Shown piece by piece: positions 1-6,259 of a stretch of DNA of 18,369 bases. The position numbers and the translations under genes are program-made. The notes beneath the pieces were generated by a model. It was not told where the DNA came from. It worked only from the letters and a program-made list of their open reading frames with translations, and did not search any database. The first letter of the stretch is position 1. Each line of letters opens with the position of its first letter. The stretch spans positions 1 to 18,369 of the forward strand of contig JBGOUV010000093.1 in assembly GCA_041477815.1 (NCBI GenBank), written 5' to 3'. This DNA comes from JBGOUV01 sp041477815. Its GTDB lineage: Bacteria; Acidobacteriota; Terriglobia; Bryobacterales; JACQDG01.

Positions 1-164
1 ACTATGTACCGGAGACGGTGGCCGCCGGGCACGCCGCCGCCCTGGTCGAGTACACCGTTCGCTACGCGGCCGCGCTCGAGGACGGCAACGTGTTCGGCGT
101 CCAGTTTCACCCCGAGAAATCCGGCCCGCTGGGCCAGCAGGTGGTGAAGAACTTTGTTGGCTAA
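1..164 (+). CDS. hisH: Imidazole glycerol phosphate synthase, glutaminase subunit HisH (3' end only)
   Basis: Only the last 53 codons are present; the 5' part lies outside the window and the first complete codon starts at base 3. The fragment carries the GVQFHPEKS motif, whose His and Glu complete the Cys-His-Glu triad of class I glutamine amidotransferases; the nucleophilic Cys is in the missing part. HisH releases ammonia from glutamine and channels it to HisF in the histidine pathway. The TAA stop at 162-164 lies inside hisF, an 11-base overlap, so the two subunits of the heterodimer are probably translationally coupled. The directly following hisF makes the identity secure. Confidence 0.93.
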   Translation, partial: YVPETVAAGHAAALVEYTVRYAAALEDGNVFGVQFHPEKSGPLGQQVVKNFVG

Positions 165-918
165 GCGCATCATTCCCTGCCTCGACGTCAAGAACGGACG
201 CGTGGTGAAGGGCATCCACTTTGTCGAGCTGCGCGACGCCGGCGACCCGGTGGAGCTGGCCGACGCCTACAACCAGGCCGGCGCCGATGAGCTGGTGTTC
301 CTCGATATCACCGCCTCCAGCGACCGGCGCGACATCCTGATCGATGTCGTCGAGCGGACGGCGCGAAAGGTCTTCATCCCGCTGGCCGTCGGCGGCGGGG
401 TCCGCGGCGTGGCCGACGCCCGGCGGATCCTGCTGGCGGGGGCGGACAAGGTTTCGGTGAACACGGCGGCGGTCGAGCGGACCGAGCTGATCACCGAGCT
501 ATCGAACGAGTTCGGGGCCCAGGCGGTGGTCCTGGCCATCGACGCCCGCCGCCGAAGTCCGGGCAACTGGAACGTCATCACCTACGGCGGCCGCAAGGAT
601 ACCGGCCTCGACGTCCTCGAGTGGGCCCGCCGGGGCGAGCAGCTCGGCGCCGGCGAGATCCTGCTCACTTCCATGGACTGCGACGGTACCCAGGCCGGCT
701 TCGACTGCGAGCTGACCCGGGCGGTCTCGCGCGCCACCACGATCCCGGTCATCGCCAGCGGCGGCGGCGGCCATCCCGACGACTTCGTCCGGGTGCTGCA
801 GGAAGGGGAGGCCGACGCCGCCCTCGCCGCCTCCATCTTCCACTACGGGACCTATACCATCGGCGGGCTGAAGGAGCACCTGGCCCGGCACGGCATCCCG
901 GTGAGGCGGCCGGCGTGA
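154..918 (+). CDS. hisF: Imidazole glycerol phosphate synthase, cyclase subunit HisF
   Basis: This 254-residue (beta/alpha)8-barrel protein has the usual family length. HisF combines PRFAR with ammonia from HisH to give imidazole glycerol phosphate and AICAR. The N-terminus MLAKRIIPCLDV is the family signature and fixes the start at the TTG at 154, although TTG is a rare start codon. The two catalytic aspartates are visible: D11 (PCLDV) and D130 (LAIDAR). Phosphate-binding glycine loops are seen in LAVGGGVR (78-84) and in IASGGGG near the C-terminus. The gene overlaps the end of hisH by 11 bases, and its TGA stop overlaps the GTG start of hisA, so hisHFA reads as one coupled operon. Confidence 0.97.
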   Translation: MLAKRIIPCLDVKNGRVVKGIHFVELRDAGDPVELADAYNQAGADELVFLDITASSDRRDILIDVVERTARKVFIPLAVGGGVRGVADARRILLAGADKVSVNTAAVERTELITELSNEFGAQAVVLAIDARRRSPGNWNVITYGGRKDTGLDVLEWARRGEQLGAGEILLTSMDCDGTQAGFDCELTRAVSRATTIPVIASGGGGHPDDFVRVLQEGEADAALAASIFHYGTYTIGGLKEHLARHGIPVRRPA

Positions 919-1610
919 TCATTCCCTGCATCGATCTGATGAATGGCAAGGTCGTCCAGTTACGCCAGGGGCGCGAGAAGGCCCTGGAGGCCGACCCGCC
1001 GCTGGTGATGCTCCAGAAGTTCCGGGCCTTCGGCGAGATCCAGGTGATCGATCTCGACGCCGCCCTCGACCAGGGCTCGAACGACGCCATTGTCCAGGAG
1101 CTGGCCCAGCGGGCGATCCTGCGGGTGGGAGGCGGCGTGCGGACGGTCGAACGGGCCCTGGACCTGCTCGACAACGGCGTCTACCGCGTCATTATCGGGA
1201 CGGCGGCGTTCACCCCGGAGGGAATCAACCGGCCCTTCCTGGAGTCCTTGCCGGCCGAGCGCCTCCTGATCGCCCTGGACTCGAAGGGCGGCCGCATCGT
1301 CACCCGCGGCTGGCGCGAGGCGACACCGTTCTCCGCCGAAGAGATCCTGTCGGAGCTGGAGCCCTACTGCGCCGGCTTCCTCTGCACCTACGTGGACAAG
1401 GAGGGCATGCTCCAGGGAACCGATCTCGACTGGTTCCGGCGGCTGCGGGCGGCGACGGGGCACGAGCTCACCGCCGCCGGCGGTATCACGACTCTCGAAG
1501 AGGTACGGGCCCTAACAGAGATGGACATCCACGCCGCCCTGGGGATGGCGGTCTATACCGGACTGCTGTCACTCGACGTCCTCGCCGCCCTCAACGCCGG
1601 GTCGCGCTGA
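915..1610 (+). CDS. hisA: ProFAR isomerase HisA
   Basis: This 231-residue protein is a little shorter than typical HisA (about 240-250). It catalyses the Amadori isomerisation of ProFAR to PRFAR, the step before HisHF. The start is the GTG at 915, which overlaps the hisF stop in a GTGA arrangement; the resulting N-terminus, MIIPCIDLMNGKVV, is the family signature. The catalytic aspartates are D7 (IPCIDL) and D122 (LIALDSKGGRI). Phosphate-binding loops appear as RVGGGVR (70-76) and TAAGGI further on. The segment TYVDKEGMLQGTD replaces the more usual TDISRDGTLSG, so the protein is divergent but keeps its catalytic residues. The 3' end overlaps the convergent small gene at 1569-1853 by 42 bases. 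Confidence 0.94.
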   Translation: MIIPCIDLMNGKVVQLRQGREKALEADPPLVMLQKFRAFGEIQVIDLDAALDQGSNDAIVQELAQRAILRVGGGVRTVERALDLLDNGVYRVIIGTAAFTPEGINRPFLESLPAERLLIALDSKGGRIVTRGWREATPFSAEEILSELEPYCAGFLCTYVDKEGMLQGTDLDWFRRLRAATGHELTAAGGITTLEEVRALTEMDIHAALGMAVYTGLLSLDVLAALNAGSR

Positions 1611-1853
1611 GAGAAGAGTTTCCAGGTGTTGCCGGGTGACGGTCTGAGGGCGGCCGGACTCCTGGACCGGGGTCAGGACAAACTGCTCCACCCCGGCCAG
1701 GGAGCTGTCAAAGCGGACCTGTGCCGCCCCCGCCGGCGCGGGAATCTTCAAAACCCCGTGCTCGTTAATCAGGCACGCGCCCGCGTCCGCGCTGGTGAAC
1801 CCGACACGTCTCCGGCTCCGGATAGCGTACCGGCGTAAATCCTGCAAGGTCAT
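1569..1853 (-). CDS. Small protein of unknown function, 94 residues
   Basis: No function is recognised. The frame opens with an ATG at 1853 (MTLQDLRRYAIRSRRRVGF), only 17 bases after the stop of the DksA-like gene and on the same strand, so the two probably share a transcript. The first half looks like a compact beta-rich domain (RVGFTSADAGACLINEHGVLKIPA) and the second half is more helical (VTRQHLETLLSAR). There is no signal peptide or membrane segment. No strong ribosome binding site is visible. The last 42 bases run antisense through the end of hisA. The start position, ordinary composition and operon position support a real gene, but homology cannot be tested here. Confidence 0.6.
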   Translation of the reverse strand: MTLQDLRRYAIRSRRRVGFTSADAGACLINEHGVLKIPAPAGAAQVRFDSSLAGVEQFVLTPVQESGRPQTVTRQHLETLLSARPGVEGGEDVE

Positions 1854-1871
1854 GCCGCTTAATTAACCAAT

Positions 1872-2261
1872 TCAGTTATCCCAGGCGTTGTGGGTGCTGT
1901 GCAGATCCTGACAGCGGAGACAGTAATTGGCCCACGGCACCGCTTCCAGCCGCTTGGCGGAGATCGGCGTGTCGCAATCCTGGCAGACGCCGTAGCTCTG
2001 GTCCGAGATCCGGATCAGGGCATCCTTGATTTGGCGCAGCAGGCTCATGTCCAGGCTGTTGCGATTCAGGAAGATCCATTCCTCGTGGCTCTGGATCGAC
2101 AGATCGGCAACATCCACCGGCTCTTCACGGCGCGCCACAATGGTGGCCGCCGCCGGCGTGGACATGTTCCGGCGAAGCTCTACGGCTTTGTTCTCCAGCA
2201 TGTGCTTGTAGTGCCCGAACTGGGCTTTGGTTAGGGGCTTGTTGGTGATCGTCTTTGCCAT
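1872..2261 (-). CDS. DksA/TraR-family C4 zinc-finger protein
   Basis: This 129-residue protein has a helical N-terminal half and a C-terminal four-cysteine zinc finger: C93-x2-C96 and C114-x2-C117 with 17 residues between the pairs (VCQDCDT and YCLRCQ). That is the layout of the DksA/TraR family, whose members enter the RNA polymerase secondary channel and modulate initiation; some act with ppGpp. The ATG at 2261 was chosen over a frame extending 51 codons upstream because a perfect GGAGG lies 6 bases before it and the upstream residues look untranslated. E. coli DksA is 151 residues. The acidic tip residues of the coiled coil (DxxDA in DksA) are not evident here, so DksA-equivalent function is uncertain. 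Confidence 0.88.
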   Translation of the reverse strand: MAKTITNKPLTKAQFGHYKHMLENKAVELRRNMSTPAAATIVARREEPVDVADLSIQSHEEWIFLNRNSLDMSLLRQIKDALIRISDQSYGVCQDCDTPISAKRLEAVPWANYCLRCQDLHSTHNAWDN

Positions 2262-2267
2262 AAAGTG

Positions 2268-2272
2268 CCTCC
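2268..2272 (-). promoter_or_regulatory. Shine-Dalgarno sequence of the DksA-like gene
   Basis: A perfect GGAGG on the minus strand, 6 bases before the ATG at 2261. It decides the start codon of the zinc-finger gene against the longer upstream-open frame. Confidence 0.8.
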
Positions 2273-2598
2273 GGAACTTCCTACGTCCTACGTCCGTTCT
2301 CTCATCGTCCCTCTGGACTAAGAGAATTAGATTCCTCTCCACTCCTCTGGTTCCATCTATCTTTACGTGCCTTAGGCGCACTTGGTTTCGCAAACCGGCG
2401 AAATCACTTGCCAAGAGATTCCAGTCCGTGACCAGGACCAGAACACGTGTAACAACAAAAAGTCTCTCAGGCTTGCTGGTGACTACCGCACACGACCCTC
2501 GGCCGACCAGAGCCTTTCGACCGATGATTGCGAAATTATACGCCCTCCAGCCGGGATTAGCAAGAACTTTTTGAAGAAGGCTTCCGGCGGGTGGTCCG

Positions 2599-2607
2599 TG
2601 GTATACT
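2599..2607 (+). promoter_or_regulatory. Candidate extended -10 promoter of the gene at 2630
   Basis: The sequence TGGTATACT combines the TGn extension with a good -10 hexamer, TATACT at 2602-2607. It would give a transcript starting near 2614, just before the AAGGAG ribosome site at 2619-2624. No convincing -35 hexamer is seen at the right distance, which is tolerated by extended -10 promoters. Confidence 0.45.
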
Positions 2608-2629
2608 GGCCGGTCTGGAAGGAGACCCT

Positions 2630-2932
2630 ATGGCCGCGGAAACCGCAGCTGCCCCGCCTCAGGAAACGGCACAACCCACTAAGAATCTTATACTTACGCT
2701 GTCAGACGGGACCAAGGTGAAACGTCGCGTCCCGCGCCAGCGGGCCTGCAACGAGCCCGGCGAAAAGGGCAAGATCTGTGCCGGCCATCTCAAGCGGTGG
2801 TACGCTTTCGGCGAAGAAGTCCGGGAGAAGTTGGGCGCCGGGGCGGACGAAGTCTACCGCTGCGAACACTGCCATACCCTGTACCTGCCCGCCGACGGAG
2901 AAGAGCCTCGCACGGGAACCTTGTCCTGGTGA
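2630..2932 (+). CDS. Small Cys-rich, putative zinc-ribbon protein of unknown function
   Basis: This 100-residue protein starts at the ATG at 2630, placed 5 bases after a clear AAGGAG (2619-2624); a GTG at 2591 in the same frame lacks such a site. The N-terminal 20 residues are Ala/Pro/Gln-rich and probably disordered. A short beta-like stretch follows (NLILTLSDGTKVKRRV). Then comes a possible metal site made of C40, C50, H53 and the C78-x2-C81 pair (YRCEHCHTLYLP), which resembles a zinc ribbon. There is no signal peptide, so it should be cytoplasmic. The protein is not recognised. It could bind nucleic acid or be a small regulatory or structural ribbon. Confidence 0.75.
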   Translation: MAAETAAAPPQETAQPTKNLILTLSDGTKVKRRVPRQRACNEPGEKGKICAGHLKRWYAFGEEVREKLGAGADEVYRCEHCHTLYLPADGEEPRTGTLSW

Positions 2933-2939
2933 GACGGCC

Positions 2940-2973
2940 GCTCCGGCCTCCGACAGGCGCCGGAAACCGGAGC
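2940..2973 (+). terminator. Possible GC-rich hairpin after the small Cys-rich gene
   Basis: GCTCCGG at 2940-2946 is matched by CCGGAGC at 2967-2973, starting 8 bases after the stop codon. There is no following run of T, so an intrinsic terminator is not proven. It may be a processing or factor-dependent stop. Confidence 0.3.
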
Positions 2974-3104
2974 AACCCGAATCCGCCTGGGACTCATCGG
3001 ATCGGACGACGGCCTTGCCGAATTCCTGGTGAGGTCCGCGTCCAGTTGTCCATCACCACGAACGGCGGAAAGAACCGGAATCCTGACCCGAGGGAGGGAA
3101 AAAT

Positions 3105-3221
3105 CCCTCTGCTGTACCCAGCAGACCGTTGTGCCAGGCATTGCAACGAAAAACACGGGCTCCCGCAAGCACGTTGTTCTCTCACCTGACACCGCGTTCT
3201 CCTGCCGAATACAGCAGAGGG
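3105..3221. repeat. 12-bp perfect inverted repeat with 93-base spacer
   Basis: CCCTCTGCTGTA at 3105-3116 is the exact reverse complement of TACAGCAGAGGG at 3210-3221. The left arm can alternatively form its own hairpin with CAGCAGA right after it, so two mutually exclusive folds are possible. Confidence 0.55.
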
Positions 3222-3392
3222 CAGGTTTGAAGAGGTGTTGTCTAGCACCAATTCGTTTAGGGAGTGAGCAAACTGGAGGCCATCTTGGCAGAGGCTGCAA
3301 GTGATTGAAAAATAATGCTTGACGGGGCAGTCACCGAGACCGTGGTGTGTCAGGTGGACACAGGGCTGGGACGCTGTGCTAGCCTTCCTGGT

Positions 3393-4793
3393 ATGCGTCT
3401 GGTGGTGCTGGCAGCCGCCCTGCTGCCGGTTGTAGCGGAGTGTGAGCAGAGTTATCGGGTCTACACCGAACATCCGCGGCTGTGGCTGAACGCGCGACGA
3501 CTGCGGCTGGTGAAGCGGGAGCGGGAGCGGGATACGGTCCGATGGCAGCAGTTGCAGTTGGTGTCCCAAGGAAAAGAGCGGCTGCCGGAGGAGCCCCTCG
3601 TGCGGGCCCTGGAGTACCAGGTGAGCGGAACGGAGACGCCGGGCAAGCAGGCCGTCGCCTGGGCCGTCGGACGAGCAGCTTTGGGGGGAACGCCGGACGC
3701 TGTGGAACTGCGGCTGCTGGCGGTGGTGCTGGACTGGTGCCATCCGGTATTCGGGGAGGAGGAACGGAAGCGGGTGGTGGAACGCATGGCCCGGGGCGTG
3801 GCGGCGCTGGCCTCGCAGCCGGGATTGCCGGTCTACGCCAGCCGGGTGCTGGCAGCCATCGCGCTGGCCGATGACTGGGACGGCTCAGAGCGGGCCCTGA
3901 CCGAGGCGTTCGAGAAACGGTGGGAACCGGAGTTGCTGCCGGCACTGCGGGAGGGTCGCGGCCTGGAACGTCCGGGGGACCGGGTAGCGCTGCTGGAGCT
4001 GTGCCACGCCGCGCGCGACAACCTCAACCTCGACATTTGGAATCAGGCGCGGGCGTTTTTCCGGCAGTTTCCGGTCTACCTGCTGCTGGAGTATTATCCG
4101 GTCTCGCTGGAGGTGTCCGGACATCTGTTCCACCAGCCGGCCTACCCGATGTCGGAGAGGCCGGAGGATCCGGCGGTGCAGGGCGAGTTGGCCCGCCGCA
4201 CGGAGCTGCTGACCGCTGCCTACGACACCAGCAGCAACGAGGCGCAATTCCTGCAAGGGTGGCTTACCCACGACACCTACCGGCTGCGGTCGGCGAACGG
4301 GGCGGTGTACGAATTCCTGTGGATGAATCCCTATCAGCCGGGGCTGAGTTACTACGCGGCGCCGCTGTACGTGCACGAGGGAGCAGGGGGAACGCTGCTG
4401 GCGCGGAGCAGTTGGGACGACGACGCGGCGTGGATTGGCTACCGGGGCGGTGAGTTGCAGTTGTTCGCCGACGGGGAGCGGAGCCTGGTGGGGACCGTAC
4501 CGCCGGAGGGACCGATCGTGTTCCCGCGCCTGGCGGTGGCGCGGGTGGCGGGCGATGCGAGCTTCCGGGTGCGGGTGGCCGAGGGCGACGACGTGTTCGT
4601 GGTCGGACTCCAGGCGGGCAAGACCTACTGGGTCAAGACGGGGGAGAAGCGATCCGTCCCCGAGACCGCGGAACGGGGCGGTATTCTGCCGCTCAAGGTC
4701 GAGCCCGGCGAGGAGACGGCGTTCGAGATCAGGACGACCGACCCGAACCCGCCGCCAACGCTCGACCGGAAGTCGAAGGCAAAGAAGAAGTAG
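3393..4793 (+). CDS. Secreted protein, probably heparinase II/III-like
   Basis: This 466-residue protein begins with a Sec-type signal peptide (MRLVVLAAALLPVVA, likely cut near residue 15), which places the start at the ATG at 3393 rather than 78 bases upstream. The mature N-terminus, HPRLWLNARRLRLVKRER, resembles the opening HPRL...ERL of polysaccharide lyases with an alpha/alpha toroid, and a long helical region follows (about 35-300). The C-terminal part is beta-rich; RSSWDDDAAWIGYRGG (338-353) resembles the RS.W..DA.Y..F..G strand that opens the heparinase II/III beta-sandwich. The family assignment rests on these patterns only, and no catalytic residues can be assigned. It ends in a Lys-rich tail. 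No Shine-Dalgarno is seen. The 3' end overlaps the convergent ORF6N gene by 65 bases. Confidence 0.6.
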   Translation: MRLVVLAAALLPVVAECEQSYRVYTEHPRLWLNARRLRLVKRERERDTVRWQQLQLVSQGKERLPEEPLVRALEYQVSGTETPGKQAVAWAVGRAALGGTPDAVELRLLAVVLDWCHPVFGEEERKRVVERMARGVAALASQPGLPVYASRVLAAIALADDWDGSERALTEAFEKRWEPELLPALREGRGLERPGDRVALLELCHAARDNLNLDIWNQARAFFRQFPVYLLLEYYPVSLEVSGHLFHQPAYPMSERPEDPAVQGELARRTELLTAAYDTSSNEAQFLQGWLTHDTYRLRSANGAVYEFLWMNPYQPGLSYYAAPLYVHEGAGGTLLARSSWDDDAAWIGYRGGELQLFADGERSLVGTVPPEGPIVFPRLAVARVAGDASFRVRVAEGDDVFVVGLQAGKTYWVKTGEKRSVPETAERGGILPLKVEPGEETAFEIRTTDPNPPPTLDRKSKAKKK

Positions 4794-5328
4794 CCGCCAA
4801 GAACCCGATGGGCTTGCGTTTGGGAACGGGCGGCGCCGAGAGCCGGCGGATGGCTTGGAACACCGCCTGGAATCGCACGGCACAATCCTTTTCCAGCGTG
4901 GACACCTTGGCGGCCAGATCGCGATGCTCCGCCAGCATTACCCGGAGCCGCACGAAAGCCCGCATAATCGCGATGTTGACCTCGATGCTGCGCTCGCTGT
5001 TCAAGACGCTGGAGAGCATGGCCACGCCCTGCTCAGTAAACACCAGCGGCAGGTACCGTGGTCCGCCGCGGCCATCGTTTGAGGTCACAATTTGTGACCT
5101 CAAAGAACGGGACTCTGCGGCGTCCAACTGGAACATGAAGTCGGCAGGAAAGCGCTTGCGGTTGCGCCGGACTTGCTGATTGAGCTGCTTGGTGGTGACC
5201 CCATAAAGGGCGGCGAGATCGCTGTCCACCATGATTCTGTGCCTTCGTACCAGGAAGATCCGACGCTCCACGGCCGATGCCAGGGCCACGGAGGTGTCTT
5301 GCTTCTTCGGAGATCGAGGCTTTGCCAT
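4729..5328 (-). CDS. ORF6N-domain DNA-binding protein (KilA-N/phage-type)
   Basis: This 199-residue protein contains a full ORF6N domain (about 18-130). Its features are ERRIFLVRRHRIMVDSDLAALYGV (winged-helix-like start), LNQQVRRNRKRFPADFMFQL, LRSQIVTS (76-83), and FTEQGVAMLSSVLNSERSIEVNIAIMRAFVRLR (97-129). A coiled-coil-like helix (131-165) follows, then PPVPKRKPIGF, the usual family ending. Such proteins occur in phages and scattered bacterial loci and are taken to bind DNA; their role is poorly known. About 23 residues beyond KPIGF look like accidental read-through, in part antisense to the heparinase-like gene. Residues 76-83 are encoded by a perfect 27-bp palindrome that is repeated upstream of the gene. 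No clear Shine-Dalgarno precedes the ATG at 5328. The gene is probably horizontally acquired. Confidence 0.88.
   Translation of the reverse strand: MAKPRSPKKQDTSVALASAVERRIFLVRRHRIMVDSDLAALYGVTTKQLNQQVRRNRKRFPADFMFQLDAAESRSLRSQIVTSNDGRGGPRYLPLVFTEQGVAMLSSVLNSERSIEVNIAIMRAFVRLRVMLAEHRDLAAKVSTLEKDCAVRFQAVFQAIRRLSAPPVPKRKPIGFLAATSSLPSTSGRALAAGSGRSS
5078..5104. repeat. 27-bp palindrome, copy inside the ORF6N coding sequence
   Basis: The arms TTTGAGGTCACAA (5078-5090) and TTGTGACCTCAAA (5092-5104) are perfect reverse complements around a single central base. The copy encodes LRSQIVTS of the ORF6N protein. It is identical, in reverse orientation, to the copy at 5385-5411. Confidence 0.97.
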
Positions 5329-5384
5329 ACATGGTAATAGTGCCCATATTTGCCGGAATATCGCAAGGGATTCAGGAAAGAAGT

Positions 5385-5411
5385 TTTGAGGTCACAAATT
5401 GTGACCTCAAA
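5385..5411. repeat. 27-bp palindrome, intergenic copy upstream of the ORF6N gene
   Basis: The arms TTTGAGGTCACAA (5385-5397) and TTGTGACCTCAAA (5399-5411) surround one central base. The copy begins 5 bases after the dapD stop and ends 56 bases before the ORF6N start codon, with both genes on the minus strand. Read as RNA it could form a stem of about 10 bp, but only pyrimidine-rich sequence rather than a T-run follows. An operator is therefore at least as likely as a terminator for dapD. Confidence 0.95.
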
Positions 5412-5416
5412 CGCGC

Positions 5417-6250
5417 CTATCGGAGAAGATCTTCGAGTTGCAGGCGGGCGTCGGTCTTAGCGTCCCGGTACTTAACGATGACGGGGGTGTAGACGGAAAG
5501 ATTCCACTCGCGGCCGATGCCGGCGGCGAAGGCGCGGCTGCCGGGGACCACGACAGCTTCCTCCGGGATGACCAGCGGCGAGTCCTCGCCGGCGCGGTGG
5601 ATGACGCCGCGGACGACGTCGTAGACGGGCGTGGAACGAGTCAGGATGGTCCCGGCAGCGAGAACGGCGCGGCGGCGGACGAGGGCGCCTTCGTAGACGC
5701 CGCAGTTGCCACCTACCAGTACATCATCCTCGATTATGACGGGGAGCGCGCCGACCGGTTCCAGCACGCCGCCGACCTGGGCGGCGGCGCTGAGGTGGAC
5801 GCGCTTGCCGATCTGGGCGCAACTTCCCACCAGCGCATGCGAGTCGACCATGGCGCCCTCGTCCACGTAGGCGCCGGCGTTGATGAACATGGGAGGCATG
5901 CAGGTGACGCCGCGACCTACGTAGCAGCCGTCCCGGATGGACGACCCGCCGGGGACGATGCGGACGCCGCTTGCCGCGTCGAACGCTCGCAGGGGGTAGG
6001 TGGCTTTGTCGAAGAAGGGCAGGCGTCCGACCGACATGTCGGCGATGGCCCCGATGCGGAAACCCAGCAGGATGCCTCGCTTTACCCAGGTGTTGACCTT
6101 CCAGCCGAGCGGGGAATCGGACGAGGGCTCGGCGGCGCGCACCTCTCCCCGGTTGAGGGCTTCCTTGAAAGCGGCGAAGGCCTCCTGATACTCCGGCCCA
6201 TAGGTAGCGGCCGGAGTTTCGAACAGGCGGTCGATGGTCTCGGCGAGCAT
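5417..6250 (-). CDS. dapD: Tetrahydrodipicolinate N-succinyltransferase
   Basis: This 277-residue protein matches the family length (about 274). It transfers succinyl from succinyl-CoA to tetrahydrodipicolinate in the succinylase branch of diaminopimelate/lysine synthesis. An N-terminal helical domain (1-90) is followed by hexapeptide repeats forming a left-handed beta-helix (about 95-235). The most typical stretch is AYVDEGAMVDSHALVGSCAQ, then VGGVLEPVGA and IIEDDVLVGGNCGVYEG. D136 and E187 correspond to the catalytic Asp and Glu of characterised DapD. The ATG at 6250 lies 9 bases after the stop of the cytochrome peroxidase gene, with only a weak ribosome site, suggesting coupled translation. 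It is the last metabolic gene of the operon; the ORF6N palindrome follows at once. Confidence 0.95.
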   Translation of the reverse strand: MLAETIDRLFETPAATYGPEYQEAFAAFKEALNRGEVRAAEPSSDSPLGWKVNTWVKRGILLGFRIGAIADMSVGRLPFFDKATYPLRAFDAASGVRIVPGGSSIRDGCYVGRGVTCMPPMFINAGAYVDEGAMVDSHALVGSCAQIGKRVHLSAAAQVGGVLEPVGALPVIIEDDVLVGGNCGVYEGALVRRRAVLAAGTILTRSTPVYDVVRGVIHRAGEDSPLVIPEEAVVVPGSRAFAAGIGREWNLSVYTPVIVKYRDAKTDARLQLEDLLR

Positions 6251-6259
6251 GGCCAGCGC

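Larger units (their letters stand above)
2262..2629. other. Divergent intergenic region (368 bp) between DksA-like gene and small Cys-rich gene
   Basis: No credible coding frame is seen. The stretch is clearly less GC-rich than the flanking genes and must carry the promoters of both divergent genes. It holds a short tandem echo (ctacgtcctacgtcc near 2281-2295) and an 8-bp palindrome ACACGTGT near 2443-2450. Neither is strong enough for a function call. Confidence 0.5.
2933..3392. other. Non-coding 460-bp gap with several inverted repeats
   Basis: No believable gene is present; open frames here have odd composition and no ribosome site. GC content is clearly below that of the flanking genes. 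Several pairing elements cluster between 3090 and 3290. AGGGA and TCCCT flank AAAA at 3095-3108. TCTGCTG and CAGCAGA form a tight hairpin around 3108-3124. A perfect 12-bp inverted repeat, CCCTCTGCTGTA (3105-3116) and TACAGCAGAGGG (3210-3221), encloses 93 bases. CCTGCC and GGCAGG pair at 3201-3225. The cluster could be a structured RNA or the relic of a mobile piece; it matches no RNA family I recognise. Confidence 0.4.

Noticed and set aside
2591..2629. Upstream GTG start for the small Cys-rich gene
   Set aside because: The GTG lies upstream of the candidate -10 box and has no ribosome site, whereas the ATG at 2630 has AAGGAG at the right distance.
2994..3743. Minus-strand open frame covering the 460-bp gap
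   Set aside because: It has Cys/Arg/Ser/Gln-rich composition, no ribosome site or motif, and runs antisense into the secreted-protein gene.
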